From positions 62,001 through 126,000 of the forward strand of contig NZ_BMHP01000001.1 of the NCBI RefSeq assembly GCF_014641075.1: a stretch of DNA of 64,000 bases. The letters run 5' to 3'. Of the stretch, positions 34,046-43,019 are shown piece by piece. Both the position numbers and the translations under genes were made by a program. Position 1 is the stretch's first letter. Each line of letters opens with the position of its first letter. The DNA is from Paenibacillus nasutitermitis (GTDB lineage: Bacteria > Bacillota > Bacilli > Paenibacillales > Paenibacillaceae). Under the pieces are notes generated by a model. The model was not told the origin of the DNA. It worked only from the letters and a program-made list of their open reading frames with translations, and did no database searches.

Positions 34046-35497
34046 ATGAATACGGAAGCAGCAGCCTATTTCAGCCGCGAGCTGCTGGGCTGGTACCGAG
34101 AAAACAAGCGCATTCTGCCATGGCGGATGAACCGCGATCCTTACCGGATCTGGGTATCGGAAGTGATGCTGCAGCAGACCCGGGTGGATACGGTAATCCC
34201 GTATTACGAACGATTCATGGAGAAATTCCCCACTGCGGCCGCTCTCGCCGAAGCCCCGGAGGAGGAAGTTCTCAAAGCTTGGGAAGGACTCGGTTATTAT
34301 TCACGCGCCCGCAATCTTCAAGCGGGTGCAAGTGAAGTGCTCGAACGCCATGGGGGCGTGGTTCCGGATAACAAGGATGCGGTGTCGTCGCTTCGGGGTG
34401 TAGGGCCTTACACGGCAGGGGCCATTATGAGCATTGCGTTCAACAGGCCGGAACCGGCAGTGGACGGCAATGTAATGCGTGTGCTGTCGCGTTTTTTCTG
34501 TCTGGAGGACGATATTGCCAAACCCTCGACCCGGGTCAAAATCGAGAAGCTGGCGCAGTCTCTTATTCCCGAAGGCGCGGCAGGCGACTTTAATCAGGCG
34601 CTGATGGAGCTTGGAGCGCTTGTCTGTACACCGAAATCGCCGGGATGTCTGACCTGCCCGGTGATGGCGCACTGCGAAGGGCGGATGGCAGGCAAAGAGC
34701 ATGTGCTGCCGATCAAGACCAAAGCCAAACCGCCGCGGCCGGAAACGAGACTTGCCGCATTGATTGTCGGCAGCGGAGAGCATGCCGGCAAGGTACTGGT
34801 GCGACAGCGCCAGAGCAGCGGGCTGCTTGCACGGATGTGGGAGCTGCCGCATGTGATGGGGCCAACGGAGCCATTCGGCAGCGCTGCAAGATCCAAAGGC
34901 CGCGGGCGGCGGAAATCCATCGCGGCCGCGGGTACGGAGGTCAGCGGTGAAAGTCTGTTGACGGCAGACAGTACTGCGGCCGCCGCAGAAGGCACAGAGC
35001 CGCCATTCCTGCAAACCACGCAGCAGCAGGGGATTGCCCCCGGCGGTGGCGGACTCGTGGCAGGCGGAGCGGGAACCATCGGCGCTGATGCCGATAGACA
35101 AACGGCTCATGCAGCTCACGTGGACATGCTTTGCCGGGAGTTGTTTGCGCAGGACGGATTGCTGGTCCGGCCAACCGGATGGTGGGGCGAGGCAGAGCAT
35201 GTGTTCAGCCATATCGTCTGGGACGTCCAGGTGTACCGGGCGGAGTTCGGTTATTGGCTGGCTGAAGAATCAGCGCTTGAGAAGCCGGATTATGGCGGCA
35301 GCGCGGTAAATGGAGACAGCCAGCTTGCGGCCGAGTCAGGAGTTTCCTATGAGACCGGAAATGCTGAGGAAGGCGCCGCAACTCCGCCACAATACCGCTG
35401 GATCGGACTGGAGCAGATGCGCGAGCTTGCGTTTCCCAATGTTTTTCTGCGTTTGCTTCGGGATTACTGGGAAACCGCGGATGGATTCACGGATTAA
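34046..35497 (+). CDS. mutY: A/G-specific adenine glycosylase
   Basis: A 483-residue DNA repair glycosylase that removes adenine mispaired with 8-oxoguanine. The start is the ATG at 34046, and the frame further upstream is shadow. Catalytic Glu39 is in WVSEVMLQQT. The helix-hairpin-helix LRGVGPYTAGAI leads to Asp140 in AVDGNV. The [4Fe-4S] ligands are Cys194, Cys201, Cys204 and Cys210. The C-terminal NUDIX-like recognition domain is interrupted by a Gly/Ala/Ser-rich insert at about residues 280-352 and a second at about 414-450. The protein is therefore about 100 residues longer than usual (350-390). The inserts look unstructured. Confidence 0.93.
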   Translation: MNTEAAAYFSRELLGWYRENKRILPWRMNRDPYRIWVSEVMLQQTRVDTVIPYYERFMEKFPTAAALAEAPEEEVLKAWEGLGYYSRARNLQAGASEVLERHGGVVPDNKDAVSSLRGVGPYTAGAIMSIAFNRPEPAVDGNVMRVLSRFFCLEDDIAKPSTRVKIEKLAQSLIPEGAAGDFNQALMELGALVCTPKSPGCLTCPVMAHCEGRMAGKEHVLPIKTKAKPPRPETRLAALIVGSGEHAGKVLVRQRQSSGLLARMWELPHVMGPTEPFGSAARSKGRGRRKSIAAAGTEVSGESLLTADSTAAAAEGTEPPFLQTTQQQGIAPGGGGLVAGGAGTIGADADRQTAHAAHVDMLCRELFAQDGLLVRPTGWWGEAEHVFSHIVWDVQVYRAEFGYWLAEESALEKPDYGGSAVNGDSQLAAESGVSYETGNAEEGAATPPQYRWIGLEQMRELAFPNVFLRLLRDYWETADGFTD

Positions 35498-35555
35498 GCA
35501 GCTGAATATAAGCAGGATTGGTGCAACGTAACCACAATGGAAATGGGGAGTGTAC

Positions 35556-36188
35556 ATGAGTCAGATGTTGGACACGCTGATGCAGGAGAAAATTGTAGCT
35601 ATCTTTCGCAATATCGAGGACCGATACGCCGATCAGGCGGCTGAAGCCCTCCTTGCAGGCGGGATTACCCTTATGGAAATCACGATGAATACCAAAGGCG
35701 CACCGGCGATGATCAGCCGCTGGCGCGATAAATACGGGGATCAGGCCGGTATTGGCGCAGGGACGGTTTTGGACCTGCAGATGGCCAAAGAAGCCGTTGC
35801 TGCCGGCGCCCAGTTTCTGATATCTCCGAATCTGGATGAAGCGGTTATCGAATACGGAATCCGCAGCGGTGTATCCGTATGGCCGGGTGTAATGACGCCG
35901 ACAGAGATCGTGAAAGCCTGGAAAGCCGGGGCGGAAGCGGTCAAGGTCTTCCCGATGGGGACATTGGGGTGGAAATACCTGGCGGAGATTAAAGCGCCGC
36001 TCGACAAAATACCGATGATGGCTACAGGAGGCGTCGACTTGGATAATATCGGCGACTATTTCAAAGCGGGCGCTTGTGCGGTAGGTATGGGAAGCAAGCT
36101 TGTTAATATGGAATGGGTACGGGAAGGACGCTTCGATCTATTGACGGAGCGGGCCCGCAAATTTGCGGATGCGGTTAAATCACTGTAG
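35556..36188 (+). CDS. KDPG/KHG aldolase family protein
   Basis: A 210-residue class I aldolase that splits 2-keto-3-deoxy-6-phosphogluconate (or 2-keto-4-hydroxyglutarate) into pyruvate and an aldehyde. The ATG at 35556 follows ATGGGGAG. The general base lies in LMEITMNT (Glu41), and the Schiff-base lysine is in AEAVKVFPMG (Lys130). TGGVDLDNIGDYFKAGA is the phosphate-binding end. It stands alone, with no kdgK or uxu genes beside it, and is followed by a textbook terminator. Confidence 0.93.
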   Translation: MSQMLDTLMQEKIVAIFRNIEDRYADQAAEALLAGGITLMEITMNTKGAPAMISRWRDKYGDQAGIGAGTVLDLQMAKEAVAAGAQFLISPNLDEAVIEYGIRSGVSVWPGVMTPTEIVKAWKAGAEAVKVFPMGTLGWKYLAEIKAPLDKIPMMATGGVDLDNIGDYFKAGACAVGMGSKLVNMEWVREGRFDLLTERARKFADAVKSL

Positions 36189-36219
36189 ACGGTGAAAAGA
36201 TGGAAATAGCTATCATTTA

Positions 36220-36245
36220 GCGCGGCGCTTGCCGCGCTTTTTTTT
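36220..36245 (+). terminator. Intrinsic terminator of the aldolase gene
   Basis: GCGCGGC-GCTT-GCCGCGC followed by eight Ts, 32 bases after the stop codon. Confidence 0.93.
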
Positions 36246-36351
36246 ACATGCCCGAATGATAAGCTTTTCTGCTATATGCCTCAGCTCCGTGTCTCAGTTC
36301 CGAAACTGAATTCTGAAAAAATGGTCCCTTTTATAAAGGAAACCTTAACTG

Positions 36352-36417
36352 GACAAAAAGAAGCCTGCGGCAATATCCGCAGGCCCAAGAGAGAATATAT
36401 AATAAAGGGGGGTCATG
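36352..36417 (-). ncRNA. Candidate small RNA, copy 1 (C-rich, about 66 nt)
   Basis: On the minus strand a perfect TATAAT (36423-36428) is followed 6-7 bases later by a short transcribed segment. It carries CATGACCCCCCTTTATTAT, then a stem (GCCTGCGG with CCGCAGGC, 36363-36384) and TTCTTTTTG. The C-run is complementary to strong Shine-Dalgarno sequences such as AAAGGGGGG. The unit recurs at 61358-61424 with about four changes in the adjoining 100 bases. In that copy one stem base changes but still pairs as G-U. An alternative reading is a plus-strand leader, since the plus strand shows AGGGGGG-TC-ATG, but that frame stops after four codons. Confidence 0.55.
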
Positions 36418-36422
36418 TCTTT

Positions 36423-36477
36423 ATTATAGGCGGATAAGATGAAACGAACATGAAGGAAATATTACAATTATATTACA
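36423..36477 (-). promoter_or_regulatory. Promoter with WalR-like box upstream of candidate sRNA copy 1
   Basis: Minus strand: TATAAT at 36423-36428, no good -35, and 32 bases further up TGTAAT-ATAAT-TGTAAT (36461-36477). The latter fits the WalR (YycF) direct-repeat consensus TGTWAH-N5-TGTWAH. It is identical in the second copy. Confidence 0.5.
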
Positions 36478-36482
36478 AACAC

Positions 36483-36614
36483 ATCCGGGTTCAGTCGCAA
36501 CTAGAAAGCGACAGGTTCCGGATTACACATCCAGGTTCAGTCGCAACTAGAAAGCGACAGGTTCCGGATTAACACATCCGGGTTCTGTCGCAGAAAGGCA
36601 GCGGCGGCAGGTTT
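36483..36614. repeat. Three tandem palindromic repeat units
   Basis: Unit 1 (36483-36523) and unit 2 (36529-36569) are nearly identical, at a 46-base period. Each has ATCC(G/A)G and CCGGAT at the ends and a GTCGC/GCGAC inner stem. Unit 3 (36576-36614) is diverged and lacks the closing arm. A fourth related unit is at 51891-51935. This is a REP-like intergenic palindrome, not CRISPR, because the gaps are only about 5 bases. Confidence 0.75.
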
Positions 36615-37271
36615 GTCCCATTCAGACCCGATATCGGCGTCTCCGGTTATAAAACGGGCGAACATCTGATTAGCATAGTCGCTTATCGACTTCTTCAGAT
36701 CGGCCAATTGGTTGGCCTGCTCCTCCGTGAAGAACAGCTGCGGCACTACACTGGAAATATCGGGGGCATGCGGTTCATATTTCTGAGTCTCTGTGTACAG
36801 GATACCTTCAAAATCGTTGGCGGGATCTAGCACGGCCTGACCCAAGCGGAATTCCGATGTTTCGAGAATTGGGGCAGTCTGATCCCAAAATCTGTTCTGC
36901 ACTGCGGCATGATAAGGGATTAAAGCCTGCCATACAGCGGGTTCTCCGTTAATTCCCTTCAAATTAGCTTCCGGTTTCTTCCAATCTACGCCTTCAATGC
37001 CATATTTCTGCCTCATGAACACTTCGTAATTATAGAAGGCATCCGCCCAGCGAAAAGCCACTTCCGGATTTTTACTATGGTTGGTGATGACAAGTTTTCC
37101 GCTCGTGGTAAAAAAGGGGCTCATAGCGGCGACCTGGGTTCCATCCGGTCCTTGTAACGGAGGCACGGCAAGATAGTCTTTCCATCGTCCGCTCTCCCCG
37201 CCAATTTGGGTGAACTGTCCCATATACAACCCCGGCGCCGCACCCAGAATCATTGTCGGATCTTCACCCAT
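36537..37271 (-). pseudogene. Truncated extracellular solute-binding protein gene
   Basis: The frame encodes about 244 residues of the C-terminal lobe of a family 1 binding protein. Recognisable stretches are AAMSPFFTTSGKLVITNHSKNPEVAFRWADAFYNYE and a FFTEEQANQLADLKKSISDYANQMFARFITG tail. The signal peptide and the first half are absent, and the first Met has no ribosome binding site. The last 15-20 codons are encoded by the palindromic repeat instead of the normal end. It is therefore broken at both sides. It resembles the LipO/YtcQ proteins of Lpl importers such as those at 9544 and 41250. Confidence 0.75.
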
Positions 37272-37736
37272 TCGTATTAATTGATCGTTATCCTGAGTAA
37301 CAGCTCAATAGTTTTTTCAGAAAGATTGAAACGCTATGCTTAAAATAGAAGCCATGAAAAAGTTCATCGAGAGACTTGCTCAATTTTCGCTGAATGAATA
37401 TCAGTGGAACCTCTGCGACGGTTTTGGATAAGCAATTGTTGTTGTGCCAGACTATACTGATCGCGTGATTGGATAATAAAAATGCAGCTCTTTCCTCACT
37501 AGAGGGAGGGCTGCATTTTGTCTATTAACCTTACCATTCAGTTTACATTTTCAACAAATGCGGAGAAAGGCCTAAGCACGAAAAGCGGTGAATGATAAAG
37601 TTCTTCTTCTTTTTTTATCCATTTGCCACATAAAAGGGAACATGATATAAGTACTATGCTTGAAGATGATTTTAACGAAGGATATATGAAAGCGTTCACG
37701 AGAGGGGATCTTATTGAGAGGCAGGAAAAAAAGAAA
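37272..37736. other. Intergenic debris with a terminator
   Basis: Between the broken binding-protein gene and the sensor kinase. A plus-strand frame from 37354 (MKKFIERLAQFSLNEYQW) is interrupted by a TAA after 25 codons and resumes in frame, so it may be a decayed gene. No family is recognisable. The terminator at 37479-37520 follows. Confidence 0.4.
37479..37520. terminator. Bidirectional intrinsic terminator
   Basis: AAAATGCAGC pairs with GCTGCATTTT, with an inner TCCTC/GAGGGA stem. It is A-rich before and T-rich after. It insulates the glycan locus from the debris upstream. Confidence 0.85.
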
Positions 37737-39512
37737 ATGAAAAAAATACCTGGCATTCTTAAGTTCAACATTTTATCGAAGCTCGTGGTGTCCTTTCTTC
37801 TTGTCGTCATTCCGATCTATGGAATCAGCCTTTACATGAACCAGTCGGCTGAAGAGAGCTTGCGCAGCGAGTTGTCCCAATCGGTCGTATCGAGACTTCA
37901 CTTCTATGTCAGTTCGATCGAAACGGAGATGCAGCGGCTTATGAAGCTGAATCAAGCATTAATCTTTGACGATGAATTCCAGAAAATCAGAACGATCGCG
38001 CATGCGATGGACGACTTTACCCGGGCACAGACGATTCTCAGCGTAAAGAACAAGCTGGATCTCCTGAAGACATCGAGTCCTTATGTGGAAGAAGTTAAGG
38101 TGTTTATTCCATCCTTGGGACGAGGCATCTTTGCGAATAGCTTCGACAATCATATCCCTGCTGACGAGCTTGAGATTCTGGAGCAGTCGCCAAGCAAGTA
38201 CGGGACGCCCTTCACCTACTGGAAAGGCCGACTTCTCTTAAGCGAAGTGTATCCAGAACCGATCCACAAGGCCAGCTTGACGATTGCTCTGGGCGTGGAA
38301 CTGTCGGGAGAACAACTGCAGCATTCGTTGGAGCAGTTGAGCAACATGAAAGGGGCCGGCGCATCGTTTGTCAATCTTCAGCAGGACTGGGTCGTCTCGG
38401 ACGGGAAGAACGACATGGTTTTGCCGGAGCTTCGGGCATTCCTCGAAAAACCTGGATTCCAGGACAGCAAAACCGGGCAAGGCATCGTCGACGTTCAGGG
38501 CAGCAGGTATCTGCTAACCTTCGAGTATTCGCAATTGTTGGATACGTATTTGACGGTTTACGTACCGGAGAGCGAACTGTTGGGACCGCTGAGCAAGCAC
38601 CGCATGCTGCTATGGATGCTGTCCATTATATCTTTGGCGGTCATCCTATTATTTTCGTTATGGATCTATCGTCTCATTCATCGTCCGCTCCGGCGGCTCG
38701 TCATCTCTTTCCGCAAGGTGGAGAGGGGCGACATGAATGTCGAGATTCATCATCAGAACAAGGACGAATTCAACTATCTGTATGCACAGTTCAATGCGAT
38801 GGTGCACAAGCTTCATCTGCTGATTCAGGAAGTTTACGAAGAACGGATCAGGTCCCAGCAATCCGAGCTTAAGCAGCTGCAGTCGCAAATCAACCCTCAT
38901 TTTCTGTACAATAGCCTGTATATTTTAAAAGGGTTGGTTCAGATGGATGACAATCGCTCGGCCGAGACTCTGATCGAGCATCTAGGGGAATATTTCATGT
39001 TCATTACGAGGACCGGAACGGAAGAGATTTCATTGGAACAGGAATTCGCGCATTCGAAAGCCTATACGGAAATTCAGGACATGCGGTTCTTCAACCGGAT
39101 CGAAGTCGAATGGGCGGAAATTCCGGAGCAGTATCGGAGTACGCAAGTGCCTCGGCTGATTTTGCAGCCTATCATCGAGAATGCGTATGAGCATGGGTTG
39201 GAGGAGAAATTAAGCGGCGGCAAACTCAGCGTTTCGGTCCTTCCAGACAGCGACGCCCTGCGCATCATCGTGGAGGACAATGGCGACAAGCTCGACGAGG
39301 AGCGTTTGCTGCTAACCCGGGAACAGCTTCGTACAGGGAAGAAGAACAAAGAGAGCACGGGATTGTTCAATGTGCACCGGCGCCTGCAGATCAAATACGG
39401 CGAATCGTACGGCGTGTCGGTAGCCCGCGGGGCGTCCGGCGGAATGAGGGTGGAACTGAAGCTCGCCTGCAAGGAGGAAGAGAGACATGTACAGATTGCT
39501 GATCGTGGATGA
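37737..39512 (+). CDS. Sensor histidine kinase, YesM type
   Basis: A kinase of about 591 residues. I place the start at the ATG at 37737 (MKKIPGILKFNIL), because it gives a short cytoplasmic lead before the first transmembrane helix (residues about 13-32). The frame is open further upstream without a good site. An extracellular dCache-like domain follows (to about 285), then a second helix, HAMP, and a His_kinase domain with QINPHFLYNSLYIL (His near 387). The HATPase ends in NGDKLDEE and GLFNVHRRL. It senses an extracellular glycan-derived ligand and phosphorylates the regulator whose gene overlaps its 3' end by 26 bases. Confidence 0.92.
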   Translation: MKKIPGILKFNILSKLVVSFLLVVIPIYGISLYMNQSAEESLRSELSQSVVSRLHFYVSSIETEMQRLMKLNQALIFDDEFQKIRTIAHAMDDFTRAQTILSVKNKLDLLKTSSPYVEEVKVFIPSLGRGIFANSFDNHIPADELEILEQSPSKYGTPFTYWKGRLLLSEVYPEPIHKASLTIALGVELSGEQLQHSLEQLSNMKGAGASFVNLQQDWVVSDGKNDMVLPELRAFLEKPGFQDSKTGQGIVDVQGSRYLLTFEYSQLLDTYLTVYVPESELLGPLSKHRMLLWMLSIISLAVILLFSLWIYRLIHRPLRRLVISFRKVERGDMNVEIHHQNKDEFNYLYAQFNAMVHKLHLLIQEVYEERIRSQQSELKQLQSQINPHFLYNSLYILKGLVQMDDNRSAETLIEHLGEYFMFITRTGTEEISLEQEFAHSKAYTEIQDMRFFNRIEVEWAEIPEQYRSTQVPRLILQPIIENAYEHGLEEKLSGGKLSVSVLPDSDALRIIVEDNGDKLDEERLLLTREQLRTGKKNKESTGLFNVHRRLQIKYGESYGVSVARGASGGMRVELKLACKEEERHVQIADRG

Positions 39513-41163
39513 CGAACCGATCATCGTGGAAAGTCTGCTGGATCTGTTCGAGCGGAAAGCAGGACTGGAACTGGAAGTATACGGCGTATGCGCTTCGACC
39601 GATGCGCTGGACATGCTGGAGAGGACGAAGATCGACATCGTCTTGACCGACATCCGCATGCCGGGCTTGAGCGGCATCGAGCTGCACCGGGAAATTATCG
39701 GACGCTGGCCCTGGTGCAAAGTCATTTTTCTGTCCGGGTATAACGATTTCGAATTTATCCAGGAGGTCATGCGCAACGGCGGCGTCGATTATTTGCTGAA
39801 GAGCGAAGGAAGCGACGCGATTGTATGCGCTGTTCAGAAAGCGATGCAGGCATTGACAGACGCGATTGAGGTTGAAAACCTGATTGAACGGTCAATGAAG
39901 CAGACACAGAAGATTCAACCGTTCCTGCAAAAGGAACTGCTATGGAGACTCACCCAGTCCGACGCCCATTCGCTTCATTCAATCGGCGAGCAGTTCCGGG
40001 AACTGAACATTCCGCTGAAGGCCGAAGAACCTGTGCTTCTCGTCATCGGCCGGATCGATGAATGGCGGGAGGGGACGAGTGCCTTCGACAAAGCGCTCTA
40101 TCTGTTTGCCGTTCAGAACATTGCGGATGAATATATGGGGGCCACTATCCGTCAAGTCTCCTTCGAGTTCGAGGAGAAGTCGAAGATTGCCTGGCTGATT
40201 CAGCTGAATCATGATCTCATTCACCCGGGTGGGGAGTTGGAGGCGAGACAGCGGACGCTGTCGTTTGTCAAAGGTGCGGCAGAGATGATCCAGCATGCGT
40301 GCGATAATCTGCTCACTATGAAACTGTCGTTCGCCGTCGGCACGACTTACCGGGAATGGCACGAGCTATCCGACCTGTTCGAGCATTTGCGCTTGCTGAT
40401 GAGCCGGGGTCTGGGACTGGGTCACGAATTGCTGCTGCTGGAACAGAAGTCGTCGGAGGTCGCCGTCGATACCTACGACCGTGAGCTCCGCAATCAAATG
40501 AAAAAAATCGCTCTGATCCAGACGCTGCTGGAAAATGGCCAGAAGGAGCAATTTTTTGCCGAATACGTCGCGCTGATGAAGGTCGCGGCGGCCGGATCCG
40601 AGACAATGGATGGCATCCGGACGGAAATTTATTTTACGCTTGTTTCGATTTTTCTATCGTACGTAAACCGCTGGAAGGTCCGGGACGAAATCGGGGACGC
40701 CGTCAACTTGGGGAAGATGACGCTGCTGGACTGGAATCATTGGCCCGAAATTACCGATTACTTCTCGCAATTGGCCGAGGCTATCTTTGAATGGAAGTCG
40801 TCGGGACAGGATTTCCAGGAGATGGATGTCATCAGCCAGGTCCAGCATTATGTGCTGCATAATCTGGCAGGCGATTTGAGCCTGAACCGGATTGCCGAGA
40901 TGGTGGGCCATAATCCGTCGTATCTGTCCCGGCTCTACAAGCGGATCACGGGCGAGGGGATATCCGAGTTCATTATGGCCGTCCGGATCAAGAAGACGCA
41001 GGAACTGCTGCGGGAAAACAAGCTCAAGATTAGCGAAATCTCGAAAGCTGTCGGATTTTTGTCGGAACAGTCATTTTACCGCTTCTTCCGTAAGGTGACG
41101 AATTTGACGCCTCAGGAATATCGGGATCAGGACAGTAAGTCAACAGATGCTAGTCGGATGTAA
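39487..41163 (+). CDS. Response regulator with AraC-type DNA-binding domain, YesN type
   Basis: A 558-residue regulator. The receiver domain (residues 1-120) has Asp9/Asp10, phosphoacceptor Asp55 in VLTDIRMPG, and Lys in YLLKSE. The middle region is helical and poorly conserved. The C-terminal 100 residues carry paired helix-turn-helix motifs (LSLNRIAEMVGHNPSYLSRLY and LKISEISKAVGFLSEQSFYRF) ending in NLTPQEYR. The ATG lies inside the kinase gene after AAGGAGGAAGAGAG, so the pair is translationally coupled. It most likely activates the importer and glycosidase genes immediately downstream. Confidence 0.94.
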   Translation: MYRLLIVDDEPIIVESLLDLFERKAGLELEVYGVCASTDALDMLERTKIDIVLTDIRMPGLSGIELHREIIGRWPWCKVIFLSGYNDFEFIQEVMRNGGVDYLLKSEGSDAIVCAVQKAMQALTDAIEVENLIERSMKQTQKIQPFLQKELLWRLTQSDAHSLHSIGEQFRELNIPLKAEEPVLLVIGRIDEWREGTSAFDKALYLFAVQNIADEYMGATIRQVSFEFEEKSKIAWLIQLNHDLIHPGGELEARQRTLSFVKGAAEMIQHACDNLLTMKLSFAVGTTYREWHELSDLFEHLRLLMSRGLGLGHELLLLEQKSSEVAVDTYDRELRNQMKKIALIQTLLENGQKEQFFAEYVALMKVAAAGSETMDGIRTEIYFTLVSIFLSYVNRWKVRDEIGDAVNLGKMTLLDWNHWPEITDYFSQLAEAIFEWKSSGQDFQEMDVISQVQHYVLHNLAGDLSLNRIAEMVGHNPSYLSRLYKRITGEGISEFIMAVRIKKTQELLRENKLKISEISKAVGFLSEQSFYRFFRKVTNLTPQEYRDQDSKSTDASRM

Positions 41164-41249
41164 ACAACGGTGAATAGAGAAGCCGCTTCGGGCTGCATTA
41201 TAATCAAAATGTAGACAACGCAAGCGACAAGATTTAAGGGGGAATCGAT

Positions 41250-42941
41250 ATGGCAAAGAAGAAATGGCTGTCGGCCGCTTCGGCTTGTGTACTGGGCCTG
41301 ACAATCGTTGTAAGCGCTTGTTCGAACGGCGGTAAGGCTGATGAGCCGAAGCCGGAGAAATCGGACAACAATACCGGTAGCAATGCAACAACCGACGGTC
41401 CACTTGTAAAATACGATCCGCCTATTGAAGTCCATGCCGTTCGGGGCAGCTTGCCGGATGACCGGTTCAAGAACGGCGATACCATGGACAATAACGTTTG
41501 GACGAAAGAATATGAAAGCGCGCTTGGCGTCAAACTGATCTATGATTGGACCGCCGATGGGAACGGTGGAGACGAGAGCGCGTTGAACAAGAAGCTGAAC
41601 GTCGCGATCGCTTCCGACGAAATTCCGAACGTGTTCGGAGTCAGCATGAAGCAGTTGAGTCAGCTCATCGAAGCGGATCAGGTTCAGGATATGACGGAAG
41701 TGTTCGAGAAATACGCGACTCCTGAGCTGAAGGAATTGGCGCAGCAGGACGGCGGTCTCGCTCTGAAATCGGCGACGTTCGACGGCAAGCTAATGGCCAT
41801 CCCGAAATTCGGCGGCAATATCGAAGGGGCGGATGTCGTCTGGATTCGGACTGACTGGCTGAAGAAGCTGAATCTGGAAGCGCCGAAGACGATGGACGAC
41901 CTGATGAAAATTTCTGAAGCGTTCGTGAAGCAAGATCCGGACGGCAACGGCAAGGACGACACGTTCGGTCTGGCGCTGACGAAGGATCTGTACGGGGGCA
42001 TGTCCAACCTGACCGGTTTCTTCAACGGCTTCCATGCTTACCCGAACATCTGGGTGAAGGATGCTTCCGGCAAGCTTGTTTACGGCAACGTCCAGCCTGA
42101 GATGAAGGCGGCGCTGGCCAAGCTGCAGGAGCTCTACAAGGCCGGTCATCTGGATCGCGAGTTCGCGGTGAAAGACGGCGGTAAAGTAACCGAGTCGATC
42201 TCCCAGAACAAAGTCGGCATCCAGTATGGCGCTAACTGGAATTCCTACTATCCGCTGAACGATGCAATGAAGCAAAATCCGGGCATGGACTGGAAACCGT
42301 TCCCGATCGTATCGGTCGACGACAAGCCCGCCAGCCCGGGACTCGGATTCGCCATCTTTGAGTACTATGTGGCGGCCAAAGATTTCAAGAATCCAGAGGT
42401 CATTGTAAAGATGCTGAATCTTCAGCATGAACGCTTCTATGGCAAGACGGCAGACTGGCAAAAATATTCGACGGCCAAGGACGGAACGGAAATTTTCCAG
42501 TATCCGTTGTTCCAGGTGTTCCCGCCAAACAAGAACATCCCGGACAACTTCGAGGCGATCAAGGAAGCATTCAAATCGAAGGATACATCCAAGCTCAATC
42601 AGGAACAAAAAGACAACTATGACAAAATCGCCGCTTACAAGGGCGGTGACATGGCGAACTGGGCGGTAGACCGTCAAACCGGACCGGAAGGCTCGGCCTT
42701 CGAAGCGCTAACCGACTACAAATCTCACGCCATCACTACCGGATTCCTGGGCGCCAACACACCTACGATGGTCACGAAGAAAGGTACGCTTGACAAGATG
42801 GAGCGCGAAGTATTCACGAAAATCATCATGGGCTCCGCTTCGATCGACGAGTTCGACAAGTTTGTTGCAGACTGGAAGAAGCTTGGCGGAGACGATATGA
42901 CGAAAGAAGTCAACGAATTTGTTTCGGCTCAACAGCAATAG
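41250..42941 (+). CDS. Extracellular solute-binding lipoprotein of the glycan importer
   Basis: A 563-residue lipoprotein with lipobox VSAC (Cys24) and a Lys/Glu/Asn-rich spacer. The DPDGNGKDDTFGLALTKDLYG motif marks the Lpl/YtcQ group, as in the protein at 9544. It starts after AAGGGGGAATCGAT. It probably binds a manno-oligosaccharide or N-glycan fragment, judging by the GH125 and GH38-like genes that follow. A stem-loop after the stop separates it from the permeases and may keep its transcript level high. Confidence 0.93.
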   Translation: MAKKKWLSAASACVLGLTIVVSACSNGGKADEPKPEKSDNNTGSNATTDGPLVKYDPPIEVHAVRGSLPDDRFKNGDTMDNNVWTKEYESALGVKLIYDWTADGNGGDESALNKKLNVAIASDEIPNVFGVSMKQLSQLIEADQVQDMTEVFEKYATPELKELAQQDGGLALKSATFDGKLMAIPKFGGNIEGADVVWIRTDWLKKLNLEAPKTMDDLMKISEAFVKQDPDGNGKDDTFGLALTKDLYGGMSNLTGFFNGFHAYPNIWVKDASGKLVYGNVQPEMKAALAKLQELYKAGHLDREFAVKDGGKVTESISQNKVGIQYGANWNSYYPLNDAMKQNPGMDWKPFPIVSVDDKPASPGLGFAIFEYYVAAKDFKNPEVIVKMLNLQHERFYGKTADWQKYSTAKDGTEIFQYPLFQVFPPNKNIPDNFEAIKEAFKSKDTSKLNQEQKDNYDKIAAYKGGDMANWAVDRQTGPEGSAFEALTDYKSHAITTGFLGANTPTMVTKKGTLDKMEREVFTKIIMGSASIDEFDKFVADWKKLGGDDMTKEVNEFVSAQQQ

Positions 42942-42953
42942 CAAAGCCTGGTG

Positions 42954-42990
42954 CAGAGGGAGGGGGTGGAATCTTCATCCACTGCCTCTG
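42954..42990 (+). terminator. Intercistronic stem-loop after the binding-protein gene
   Basis: CAGAGG/CCTCTG outer stem and GTGGA/TCCAC inner stem, followed by TCTTATTTTA. It is likely a partial terminator or 3' stabiliser between binding protein and permeases. Confidence 0.65.
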
Positions 42991-43019
42991 TCTTATTTTA
43001 CGAAAGAAGGTGACGACCC

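Noticed and set aside
36401..36430. Plus-strand AGGGGGG-TC-ATG as the start of a small protein
   Set aside because: The frame ends after four codons in both copies, so a peptide is unlikely. The minus-strand promoter and terminator explain the conservation better.
36483..36614. Tandem repeats that could suggest a CRISPR array
   Set aside because: Only two and a half units, gaps of about 5 bases, self-palindromic units and no cas genes nearby.
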